In this document: positions 1 through 6,696 of the stretch, in pieces | Numbering within the stretch: the stretch's first letter is position 1 | How the letters are laid out: each line of letters opens with the position of its first letter | NCBI GenBank assembly: GCA_028708485.1 | Contig: JAQVYZ010000049.1 | Span: 1-7,171 of the forward strand | Direction: 5' to 3' | From: Caldisericia bacterium | Lineage (GTDB): Bacteria > Caldisericota > Caldisericia > UBA6126 | DNA length: 7,171 bases | Notes under the pieces: generated by a model | The model's input: the letters and a program-made list of their open reading frames with translations, nothing else | Database searches by the model: none | Told to the model about the DNA's origin: nothing | Made by a program: the position numbers and the translations under genes

Positions 1-1263
1 GCGGATCAGCTGTTCATTGGACTCAGCCAGGTCAGCCAGGATAGGGGTCACTCCTAACTCCTGGATGGCATCCATCTTATATTGAACTGGTCTTGAGCCA
101 TATTTTTCATAGAATGATATTGCATCAGGATGAATAGACCCGTTATTCACCAATACATAATCGGCGATCCGATTTCCGACATTGGAAAAAATGGATTTCA
201 AGTGCTCTGCCACTGTAAAATCATCCGTCTCCCCGACTTCCGTCATCAAGTTGGCATTGTATATCTTGAGTGCATCGCTCTTATAAATAATATCGGAGAT
301 GGGGGTGATGATCAGGCATGGCATAATACTGGTAAACAAGCTTCCGGGACCCATCATGATGATGTCAGCGTTATCAAGCTCTTCAATGACACGGATCAAA
401 GGTTTGCAGTAAGGAGGGTCGAAGAAAATGCGCTTGATTCGCTTCCGCTCTTTGCGGATCTGGTCCTCTCCCATGATATAGGTGCCATCCTCAAATTCTG
501 CGCAAAGAGTCAGATTGTTTAACGTGAAAGGAATGACTTTTCCCTTCACAGAGAGTAATTTACTCAACTGATAGATAGATTCTGCGAAATCATGGGTGTA
601 TTCGGTTAAGCCGGCAATCATCACATTTCCGATGGTGTGTCCTTTCAGGGAACCCTCCTGAAACCGATGATTTAGCAAATTCTCCAGTTCTGTGGTATGT
701 TTGGAAGATAATGCTAATAAGGCACGCCGTATGTCTCCGGGAGCTGGTATATCATATTCTTCCCGCAATCTTCCCGAACTTCCGCCATTGTCAGCAACGG
801 TGACGATAGCCGTGATTGAAAACGGAAGATCGCGTAATCCCTGCAAAAAAGGAAAGATGCCCGATCCACCACCAATGACAACCAGGTTCAACATTTTGTG
901 ACGGAACCGATAAGCTTTTACCAAATCGGCGATTTCCTTATCCCGTTCAGGAATCAGTGAAGTAATCACAGAATCAAGAAGTTTCTTGATACCATAGATA
1001 ATCGAGAACATGGCGATCGCCAGCACCACCATACCCAATAAAATCGATTGCCAAGTTGGGGTGTATAGTCTGTTCTTCCCGAACACATCGATCATAAAGT
1101 TGATGATGAATCGCTTGATGGCGCCGAGATAAGTATTATCAACTAACGCCAGAATGGAAACACCTAATAAACTGACACCAAAAATGATCAGGAGTACCCA
1201 TCGTTTGACATTCATCCCAGGAGCTAACCATTGTTGAAAGCTTTTCCAGCGGTTATGGATCAT
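1..1263 (-). CDS. yvcK: YvcK family protein (gluconeogenesis factor, CofD-like), membrane-anchored, 3' end cut by window
   Basis: I translated 421 residues with no stop before the left edge. YvcK proteins bind UDP-sugars and are needed for growth on gluconeogenic carbon sources and for normal cell shape. Residues 1-125 are an extension with two hydrophobic helices (about 22-41 and 73-92) and a basic linker. The CofD-like domain follows: GGGSG at 131-135, ADNGGSSGRLR at 157-167, PGDIRR at 175-180, GHTIGN at 208-213 and GPGSLFTS at 305-312. An estimated 25-50 C-terminal residues lie outside the window. The ATG overlaps the rapZ stop as ATGA and has no close Shine-Dalgarno, so translation is probably coupled. 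An in-frame TAA six codons upstream, with no ATG between, rules out a longer ORF. The stretch around residues 12-22 (WLAPG, VKRW) resembles cyanobacterial YvcK N-termini as I recall them, which supports this start. The membrane location is inferred from hydrophobicity only. Confidence 0.93.
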   Translation of the reverse strand, partial: MIHNRWKSFQQWLAPGMNVKRWVLLIIFGVSLLGVSILALVDNTYLGAIKRFIINFMIDVFGKNRLYTPTWQSILLGMVVLAIAMFSIIYGIKKLLDSVITSLIPERDKEIADLVKAYRFRHKMLNLVVIGGGSGIFPFLQGLRDLPFSITAIVTVADNGGSSGRLREEYDIPAPGDIRRALLALSSKHTTELENLLNHRFQEGSLKGHTIGNVMIAGLTEYTHDFAESIYQLSKLLSVKGKVIPFTLNNLTLCAEFEDGTYIMGEDQIRKERKRIKRIFFDPPYCKPLIRVIEELDNADIIMMGPGSLFTSIMPCLIITPISDIIYKSDALKIYNANLMTEVGETDDFTVAEHLKSIFSNVGNRIADYVLVNNGSIHPDAISFYEKYGSRPVQYKMDAIQELGVTPILADLAESNEQLIR

Positions 1264-2183
1264 ATCTGGTCTGCCATGTTATCATCCTTGTCGATATCCC
1301 GATGATACACTCTAGTAATATACCCTTTCTCCTGCATCAAAAAACTGAACATCTTCGAAATCGAGACCGATCGGTGCTTTCCGCCGGTACAGCCAAATGC
1401 TATGGTAATCTGATTTTTTCCCTCTTTCTGTAAGGGAGGCAGAATTAATTCCAGCAATTCGGTGAAACATTCCATAAATTCCTTGCCCAGAGGATTATCA
1501 ACAACATATTTCGATATCAGATCCGATAAGCCGGTTAAAGGTCGCAGAGCTTCATCATAAAATGGATTGGGAAGGAATCTAACATCCATTACTATATCTG
1601 CATCGATGGGAAGTCCGAATTTATACCCGAAGGTGATAATCTTGATCGTCATAGGAAGGTTATCCTCAATATCGCCTATCCTGGTAACGATTTTCAATAG
1701 CTGGTCCCTCAGCTCTTTTACGGAAATATCCGTCGTGTCGATAATATAATCAGATCGGTCTTTCAGTTTCGCAAAATACTCTTTTTCTTTCTGGATGGAC
1801 ATCAATATACTGCCTTCTTCGGATAAGGGATGGGTTCGGCGTGTTTCGGAAAATCTTCTGACCAACACGGAATCAGAAGCTTCCATGAACAGGATGGAGT
1901 AGGATATTTGGTGATGATCTAATTCCTCGAGCGCTTTCCACAAATTGTCCAGGAACTGCTCCCCCTCACGAATATCAATCACGACGGCTGACATCCTCTG
2001 CATCTTTTGCTGGTCCTGGGTTAGATAGGCAAAACCGGACAATAAGGCAACCGGTAAATTATCAACACAAAAGTAGCCCAGATCCTCCAGAATTTTGATG
2101 GTTTTTGTTTTTCCAGCTCCGGAAAGACCGGTTACGATTAAAAGCGGTTTTTTCTCATTACTTTCCTTATTCATATACTTCAT
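1260..2183 (-). CDS. rapZ: RapZ/YvcJ P-loop nucleotide-binding regulator (RNase adapter family)
   Basis: The 307-residue product matches the RapZ/YvcJ family (about 284-295 aa) along its length. The Walker A motif GLSGAGKT is at residues 19-26, a Walker B-like strand VVIDIR at 67-72, and the family signature with DVRFLPNPFYDE and RPLTGL at 200-219. The C-terminal motif GCTGGKHRSV lies at 264-273. In E. coli RapZ senses glucosamine-6-phosphate and guides RNase E to the GlmZ small RNA; in B. subtilis YvcJ is an NTPase encoded beside YvcK. The sRNA role should not be assumed here. The start is uncertain. The first ATG (2183) has AGG directly against it, too close for a ribosome site. The ATG three codons later (2172-2174) has AGG nine bases upstream and may be the true start. 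Either start overlaps ndk (17 or 8 nt), and yvcK follows with a 4-nt overlap. Confidence 0.96.
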   Translation of the reverse strand: MKYMNKESNEKKPLLIVTGLSGAGKTKTIKILEDLGYFCVDNLPVALLSGFAYLTQDQQKMQRMSAVVIDIREGEQFLDNLWKALEELDHHQISYSILFMEASDSVLVRRFSETRRTHPLSEEGSILMSIQKEKEYFAKLKDRSDYIIDTTDISVKELRDQLLKIVTRIGDIEDNLPMTIKIITFGYKFGLPIDADIVMDVRFLPNPFYDEALRPLTGLSDLISKYVVDNPLGKEFMECFTELLELILPPLQKEGKNQITIAFGCTGGKHRSVSISKMFSFLMQEKGYITRVYHRDIDKDDNMADQI

Positions 2184-2724
2184 CCTGTCTAAACCAGATT
2201 TTTATTTCTCTCTCTGCTGTTTCATCGCAATCTGAAACATGAATCAGGTTTTGGATTGATCGATGTTCAATGTTCGCTATCTCATAAGAATCAGTTGAGT
2301 ATAATCCTCTCAGGGTACCTGGCTCTGCAGACAACGGTTCTGTGGACCCAGCTAATTTCCGAAGATACTGAATCGCATTGGCTCCTTCTATCACAGCGGC
2401 GATGATACGATGATGACTCAAACCCTCAATCAGGAACCTGCGAATATCCTGACCAATCGCTATGGCTTCCGTTTCAGGTAATTCTTTATCCGGATGATTT
2501 CGAAGCCATCGTTTTCTCCCGGCATTGACTAACCAGGTATGATCAGCAGCGTAATGAGCTGAAATCAGATCTTCAGAGGGGCAGATCATTTTTAGTCCAA
2601 TAATTTTTAAGCCGGTTGTCTCGATCAATTCCAAAAAGCGTCCCGTCAGTTTTCTTTCGACACAATCAGGTTTTAATAAAACCAGGCACTTTTCTTTGGG
2701 AGATTGGGTTTTAATTTCATTCAT
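2167..2724 (-). CDS. ndk: Nucleoside diphosphate kinase, long-insert form
   Basis: Ndk transfers the gamma phosphate between NTPs and NDPs through a phosphohistidine. The protein has 185 residues against about 135-150 for usual bacterial Ndk. The active-site set is complete: K18 in LLKPD, Y58 in HY, R122 and T128 in the LRKLAGSTEP stretch, R139 in GTLRG, N159 and the catalytic H162 in QNLIHVSD, then AEREIKIWF. Extra length comes from an insert after HY (about residues 61-98, starting HTWLVNAG) and one of about ten residues between TLRG and the histidine (DSYEIANIEHRS). Both resemble the long Ndk forms of archaea and Patescibacteria as I remember them, so this is a known subtype rather than a damaged gene. 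Valine replaces the usual small residue after the catalytic histidine. The start overlaps the end of buk by 8 nt and has GAAGG six bases upstream, inside buk. It is very probably co-translated with buk and rapZ. Confidence 0.93.
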   Translation of the reverse strand: MNEIKTQSPKEKCLVLLKPDCVERKLTGRFLELIETTGLKIIGLKMICPSEDLISAHYAADHTWLVNAGRKRWLRNHPDKELPETEAIAIGQDIRRFLIEGLSHHRIIAAVIEGANAIQYLRKLAGSTEPLSAEPGTLRGLYSTDSYEIANIEHRSIQNLIHVSDCDETAEREIKIWFRQDEVYE

Positions 2725-3793
2725 GATATACCTTCGCAGGAAGTTTTTTGTCTAAAACCAGTTCTACGCTTTCTGCAATCGCTGAAAGCTCCTCTTCACC
2801 GGGGTAAATCACGATGGGTTTGATCCAGCATAAATATTTTTTCAGTATTTGGTTGATGTACTCACTCTGGGCAATACCCCCTGTCAGGATGAGAGCATCC
2901 ACAGTGCCCCTTGCTGCGGCATACATGGCGCCAGCTGATTTGCTGATCTGATAACACATCGCTTGTAAAATGATCTCAGCATGAGCATCACTGTTTTTTG
3001 CCATTTCTACCGCGTTTTTCACGGAATTCGTTCCTAAATGTGCCATCACGCCGCCATTGCCATACCAAAATTTCATCATCTCTTTTGTAGTCAGATCCTT
3101 TCCCCAATACATTTCAATAAAATCGGGAAGTGGAACGCCTCCGGCAGCTTCTGTGGAAAAGGGTCCATTTTGCCGGCTATCCTCAACATCTGTGATTCTA
3201 CCATTCTGAACCAGATTCACGGTCAATCCGCCTCCCATATGGGCTACAATAAGCGTTTGCTGTGGTTCGATGATATTCTCTCGGACGGCTCTTCGGTAGC
3301 AGGCTTTAACATTCAAAGCGTGTGTCCGGCTTTTTCGAGGAACGGTTGGCAGTCCGGTGATTTTTGCCATATCGGGCAACTCATCCGTTGAGATCGGATC
3401 CACGATATAGCAAGTCTTACCGGTAGGCTGAGATAAACGGTATCCAATGACAGCAGCAAGGTTGGAGGCATGCCTGGCTTGTGTTTTTCCATTCAGGATA
3501 TCTCCCACCATCAGTGTATTCACGGAGTATACCCCGCCCTCCATCGGTTTTAGAATTCCTCCGATAGCGCCAATAGCTGTTATTTGCTCTACACTGATCT
3601 GGTGTTTTTGTAAAGTTGACTGTATTGCCTCTTGACGATAAGTGATTTCTTGTTCAATGAGTGAAAGAGATCTCAGCTGGTCAGAAGGATGAGCGATCTC
3701 CTCTTTCCAAAGTAACTCCCGGTCATGGAACAAAGCCACTTTTGTTGAAGAAGAACCCGTGTTGATAACCAAAATAACATAAGTAGGTTGCAT
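2717..3793 (-). CDS. buk: Butyrate kinase (acetokinase/ASKHA family)
   Basis: Butyrate kinase interconverts butyryl phosphate plus ADP with butyrate plus ATP, the last step of one fermentative butyrate route; relatives act on branched-chain acids. The 358-residue length equals the family's usual 355-360. The N-terminal phosphate-binding motif NTGSSSTK is at residues 11-18, the PRKSRTHALN region at 152-161, HMGGGLTV at 185-192, GPFSTEAAGG at 210-219, HLGTN at 252-256, and the adenosine-motif region LILTGGIAQS at 301-310 with PGEEE at 331-335. One difference stands out: the stretch usually reading PFSPER-GG has TEAA here, losing the arginine, so substrate preference could differ. No phosphotransbutyrylase gene (ptb), the usual partner, is in the window. 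The start ATG has a strong GGGGGAG site three bases upstream. The 3' end overlaps ndk by 8 nt. Family assignment is firm; butyrate as the true substrate is inference. Confidence 0.93.
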   Translation of the reverse strand: MQPTYVILVINTGSSSTKVALFHDRELLWKEEIAHPSDQLRSLSLIEQEITYRQEAIQSTLQKHQISVEQITAIGAIGGILKPMEGGVYSVNTLMVGDILNGKTQARHASNLAAVIGYRLSQPTGKTCYIVDPISTDELPDMAKITGLPTVPRKSRTHALNVKACYRRAVRENIIEPQQTLIVAHMGGGLTVNLVQNGRITDVEDSRQNGPFSTEAAGGVPLPDFIEMYWGKDLTTKEMMKFWYGNGGVMAHLGTNSVKNAVEMAKNSDAHAEIILQAMCYQISKSAGAMYAAARGTVDALILTGGIAQSEYINQILKKYLCWIKPIVIYPGEEELSAIAESVELVLDKKLPAKVYHE

Positions 3794-3795
3794 GT

Positions 3796-3802
3796 CTCCC
3801 CC
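3796..3802 (-). promoter_or_regulatory. Ribosome-binding site of buk
   Basis: The minus strand reads GGGGGAG, then GAC, then the buk ATG at 3791-3793. This purine block supports the chosen start and is one of the two clearest Shine-Dalgarno sites in the window. Confidence 0.7.
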
Positions 3803-3816
3803 TTATCGTCTGATTC

Positions 3817-3830
3817 ATTATAGTATAGCA
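3817..3830 (-). promoter_or_regulatory. Candidate promoter (-10 region) upstream of buk
   Basis: In the 41-bp gap between mnmA and buk the minus strand reads TGCTATACTATAAT. It contains a perfect TATAAT (3817-3822) and, overlapping it, an extended -10 of the TGnTATACT kind (3822-3830). No good TTGACA-like -35 is found 16-18 bp upstream, so it would work mainly as an extended -10 promoter. The leader would be short, about 15-20 nt, and carries the strong buk ribosome site. If real, it gives buk-ndk-rapZ-yvcK its own start. Based on consensus matching only. Confidence 0.45.
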
Positions 3831-3834
3831 CAGT

Positions 3835-4878
3835 TCAGGCTCCGGATTGGATCACACCACCACCCATCACCCTATCATCCTTATACAAAACCAGCATCTG
3901 TCCGGGAGTCACTGCAAAAATCGGTTCATCAAACAGCACTTCAGCAGAGTTTTCGTGAATGGTGACGGAACAAGGTTTTTTCTCTGATCGATACCGAACT
4001 CTGCCTGTACAACGTCTTTTCTTGGTCTTGGAAACCTCTTGAATATTATATACTGGATGAATGATCAACTTTTTCGAAAAACAGTCAGCTTTTCTACCCA
4101 CCATCACTTCGTTTTGCTGCGGACGGAGAGCAAGTACATATAAAGGCTCAGGATGAGAGATCTGTAATCCCTGGCGTTGTCCAACGGTAAACTGATGAAC
4201 ACCGGTATGCTTTCCCAATATCTTCCCGTGAAGATCTACAATATTTCCGGATTGGTTGGGCAGATGAGACGAAAGGTACTCTACATAATGCCCAGCTACG
4301 AAACATAGATCCTCCGATTCTTTATACGTTTCCTGAATAAAATGATGTTGTTTTGCATATTGAATCACCTGCTTTTTCGTCAGTTCCCCAAGAGGAAACA
4401 GTACTTTTTCGAGTACTCTTTGAGGCAATGTGAATAAAAAATAGGATTGATCCTTGGTTTTATCAAAAGCCTCCTGAATATATAACCTATCTCTATAAGA
4501 TTTGATTCTTGCATAATGCCCTGAAGCAACGAAATCAGCTTTCAACTCTTGAATCGCATAATCAAAGAACATACCGAATTTTATGGTTTTATTGCACATC
4601 ACACAAGGATTAGGCGTAAAGCCCTCTTTATACGAATCAACGAAATAGCGGATCACAGATTGTTTAAATATGGATTGGACATCCAAAAGTTGACATGGAA
4701 TCTTCAAATCATCGCAAATTGTCTGTACTTTTTTCCATCCAGATTCCTTGAGGGTGCTGTCTTTTCCGGGAAGTAAAAAATGGACACCTATAAGGCTATA
4801 TCCTTGGTCTCGAAGTATTCTAGCAGAGATGGAACTATCTACGCCTCCACTCATCATCAAAGCAACGAATGAACTCAT
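3835..4878 (-). CDS. mnmA: tRNA-specific 2-thiouridylase MnmA
   Basis: MnmA adenylates U34 of the Lys, Glu and Gln tRNAs and inserts sulfur to give 2-thiouridine, using persulfide sulfur from a cysteine desulfurase chain. The 347-residue protein is near the usual 355-370. The PP-loop SGGVDSS is at residues 10-16. NPCVMCN at 90-96 holds the catalytic cysteine (C95, equivalent to E. coli C102) and an extra C92. ASGHYAR lies at 118-124, KDQSYFL at 142-148, DLCF at 190-193 with the second, persulfide-carrying cysteine C192, and QFTVGQRQGL at 229-238. The C-terminal beta domain ends with TPGQMLVLY. All key residues are present, so it should be active. The start overlaps the stop of the histidine kinase gene as ATGA. 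The nearest Shine-Dalgarno (AAAGG, three bases before ATG) lies in a hairpin arm, which suggests translation depends on ribosomes finishing the kinase gene. Confidence 0.97.
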   Translation of the reverse strand: MSSFVALMMSGGVDSSISARILRDQGYSLIGVHFLLPGKDSTLKESGWKKVQTICDDLKIPCQLLDVQSIFKQSVIRYFVDSYKEGFTPNPCVMCNKTIKFGMFFDYAIQELKADFVASGHYARIKSYRDRLYIQEAFDKTKDQSYFLFTLPQRVLEKVLFPLGELTKKQVIQYAKQHHFIQETYKESEDLCFVAGHYVEYLSSHLPNQSGNIVDLHGKILGKHTGVHQFTVGQRQGLQISHPEPLYVLALRPQQNEVMVGRKADCFSKKLIIHPVYNIQEVSKTKKRRCTGRVRYRSEKKPCSVTIHENSAEVLFDEPIFAVTPGQMLVLYKDDRVMGGGVIQSGA

Positions 4879-6611
4879 GAACCTTTGTCTTGTACAAAGG
4901 GCATGTCTACCGTGATAATGGTTCCTGATTCCGCTTTTGTTTTTGCATCTATGGATCCATTATGCCGATTGATGATCTCTTTGGATATGATCAATCCAAG
5001 CCCTATATGACTCCTGTTCCTCAGTATCAAGAGTTCAAATTCATCTAATGAGCAATCAAGCCGGGTTTTTTCTTCTTCCGGTAATCCGATTCCGGAGTCT
5101 TCAATGATAATTCTGGCAAAGGTAGCAAAATCGTTCGTCCGGATAATGATATGGCCTTTTTCAGTGTATCGAATCGCATTGTCGATCAGATTAATGATCA
5201 CCTGACGCATTTTATCGATATCCATTTCTGCATTCGGCAACAAAGGTTCCAATTCCTCAATAATCCGAACATGGCTCTGGTTAATCCATGGTTTCAACAG
5301 AGATAAGCTTTCCTGGATCAGGCAATTATACGAATAACTCTCAAAATGCATCGTATTTTTGTTTTGACGAAGATTCTGGAACTCAAGCAAATTATTAACC
5401 ATATGATTCAGTTTGTCTGCGTTTCGATGAGCGATATTTAGTACCTTTTTCTGTTCAGAATCAACGCTCTCGTTACATTCGGAATTCAGATAAGAAACTG
5501 CTTGTTTGATCACTGTTAAAGGAGTTCTGAGCTCATGAGAGATAGTGTTGATAAAATCAATCTTCATTGAAGCATTGTGTTTTAGGGAGGTAATGTCATG
5601 AAAAACTAATAATCTGCCGTACATTTTTTGTCCTGTAAAAATGAGAGGCAACGAAACCACTTCGATAAATTGTGACCCAAAGGATGATGTAAAATCTTCG
5701 CTGTATTTGATTTGTTTGTCCTCAATTAACAGAGGATGCTCTTCTGTCCATTGCGGAAACACCTTTAATAGGTTTTCGCCAAAAAGATCTGCTTTTGGGA
5801 TTCCTTTCCAAGTAGCGAAAGCAATATTAGCATCAATAATTCGGTTATGACTATCTAGCACAACAATATAATCTTCCATCTGGTCAAAAATATTGCTTCT
5901 GGAAAAAGGAGTGATATCCAGCCAATCTATTCTAATGAAAAAAACTAAAAAAATGATACCTGCAATCGAATAAGCAAACACAATCATCGATTTATTGATC
6001 TGACCAATCAATCCGGTCCCAAGGAGACATTCAAACAAAGCCAATGCGATAAAACCAATGGATATGAATATCAGGATGTACCTTTTAATGGATTTTTCTT
6101 TCGAAAGTACAGATAAGAAATAGAATGTTCCGATGATAAACAAAATAATTGAATAGATAAAATGAACCCAGAACCAACCCTGGTATTGCACCCAAAGAAG
6201 CAGCCCATAAGCTGTTTTTGAAATGATTCTGTTGGAATACCAGAACGCATTGTACTCGTTTGTCCATATATTGAGTATGGTGATCATGGGAATGGTAAAA
6301 AACAAAGCTAAATCAGGGTTATCGAGTACTTGTTTATTCTTAGCATACGAGATGGCATAGAATAACCAAAGCATTGGCAACATCGTGACCAACGTATCAA
6401 TAGTGTAATCGAGAGCGATCAACATCATTGAAGACCGAATGAACAAGTTGATACTGCTTAATAGATAGATTGCTCCTGAGAAAAAGAGCAGGTAAATAAA
6501 ATATCGCCAGCCTGGATAAGATTTCTTTTTTAAGGTGGAATAAGCAAATGAAAAGCTAACAGCAGAGAGGATAAAAAACCACAACACAAGATAAGTATTC
6601 GCTGATTTCAT
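4875..6611 (-). CDS. Sensor histidine kinase with seven-TM N-terminal region and PAS domain
   Basis: This 578-residue membrane sensor kinase autophosphorylates on a histidine and would pass phosphate to a response regulator. Seven hydrophobic helices fill residues 1-228 (about 7-24, 37-56, 65-89, 103-116, 146-165, 177-198, 208-226). With the TNEYNAFWYS loop near 117-126 they resemble the HisKA_7TM sensor region. A PAS domain spans about 240-340 (FDQMEDYIVVLD through FHDI). The HisKA helix pair follows at about 349-412 with SHELRTP at 358-364, phosphorylated His H359. HATPase_c covers about 464-575: N-box NLIDNAIRYTEKG (474-486), G1 DSGIGLPEE (505-513) and G2 GLGL (537-540). The F-box is poorly kept and the G2 loop reads SHIGLGL rather than GGTGLGL, but the main ATP-binding residues are present. 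There is no receiver domain and no regulator gene in the window. The signal is unknown. The stop overlaps mnmA by 4 nt. Confidence 0.93.
   Translation of the reverse strand: MKSANTYLVLWFFILSAVSFSFAYSTLKKKSYPGWRYFIYLLFFSGAIYLLSSINLFIRSSMMLIALDYTIDTLVTMLPMLWLFYAISYAKNKQVLDNPDLALFFTIPMITILNIWTNEYNAFWYSNRIISKTAYGLLLWVQYQGWFWVHFIYSIILFIIGTFYFLSVLSKEKSIKRYILIFISIGFIALALFECLLGTGLIGQINKSMIVFAYSIAGIIFLVFFIRIDWLDITPFSRSNIFDQMEDYIVVLDSHNRIIDANIAFATWKGIPKADLFGENLLKVFPQWTEEHPLLIEDKQIKYSEDFTSSFGSQFIEVVSLPLIFTGQKMYGRLLVFHDITSLKHNASMKIDFINTISHELRTPLTVIKQAVSYLNSECNESVDSEQKKVLNIAHRNADKLNHMVNNLLEFQNLRQNKNTMHFESYSYNCLIQESLSLLKPWINQSHVRIIEELEPLLPNAEMDIDKMRQVIINLIDNAIRYTEKGHIIIRTNDFATFARIIIEDSGIGLPEEEKTRLDCSLDEFELLILRNRSHIGLGLIISKEIINRHNGSIDAKTKAESGTIITVDMPFVQDKGS
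4882..4900 (-). promoter_or_regulatory. Hairpin covering the mnmA ribosome-binding site
   Basis: The minus strand has a perfect 7-bp inverted repeat, CCTTTGT and ACAAAGG, with a 5-nt loop ACAAG. It lies in the last codons of the histidine kinase gene, three bases before the mnmA ATG. The 3' arm contains the only Shine-Dalgarno-like sequence for mnmA, so the folded mRNA would hide it. Ribosomes translating to the kinase stop would open it, a usual arrangement for translational coupling. No U-run follows, so it is not an intrinsic terminator. The repeat is seen directly; the regulatory role is inferred. Confidence 0.45.
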
Positions 6612-6612
6612 A

Positions 6613-6620
6613 CCACCTCC
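6613..6620 (-). promoter_or_regulatory. Ribosome-binding site of the histidine kinase gene
   Basis: The minus strand reads GGAGGTGG one base before the ATG at 6609-6611, giving GGAGG a spacing of four bases to the start. It is close to the full anti-Shine-Dalgarno complement and fixes the start of the kinase at the residues MKSANTY. Confidence 0.7.
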
Positions 6621-6668
6621 AAGCGAAAGAACACCTTGAAATCAATTTTCTGCTTTTCCTTAGCTTTC

Positions 6669-6696
6669 AGTTTACGCAAAAAAAGATAGGTTTCAA
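6669..6696 (-). promoter_or_regulatory. Weak candidate promoter upstream of the histidine kinase
   Basis: The 81-bp gap between alaX and the kinase holds TTGAAA (6691-6696, overlapping the alaX stop codon) and TAAACT (6669-6674), separated by 16 bp. These match the sigma-70 boxes at 5 of 6 and 4 of 6 positions. The spacer contains a run of seven T. Such matches are expected by chance in AT-rich DNA. Otherwise the gap holds only the ribosome site; I see no terminator hairpin in it. Confidence 0.25.

Noticed and set aside
130..522. Plus-strand ORF of 130 codons at the left end
   Set aside because: It lies antisense within yvcK, whose minus-strand frame is open and carries all family motifs; the plus-strand protein is recognisable as nothing and has no good ribosome site.
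3038..3391. Plus-strand ORF of 117 codons
   Set aside because: Antisense to buk, which is complete and full length here.
6085..6267. Minus-strand ORF of 60 codons in another frame
   Set aside because: Lies wholly inside the transmembrane part of the histidine kinase gene in a shifted frame; no ribosome site or domain.
6678..6684. T-run (minus strand) after alaX as a possible intrinsic terminator
   Set aside because: I found no GC-rich hairpin directly before it. The palindrome TTACCGGTAA just upstream is inside alaX, has no loop and is too far from the run.
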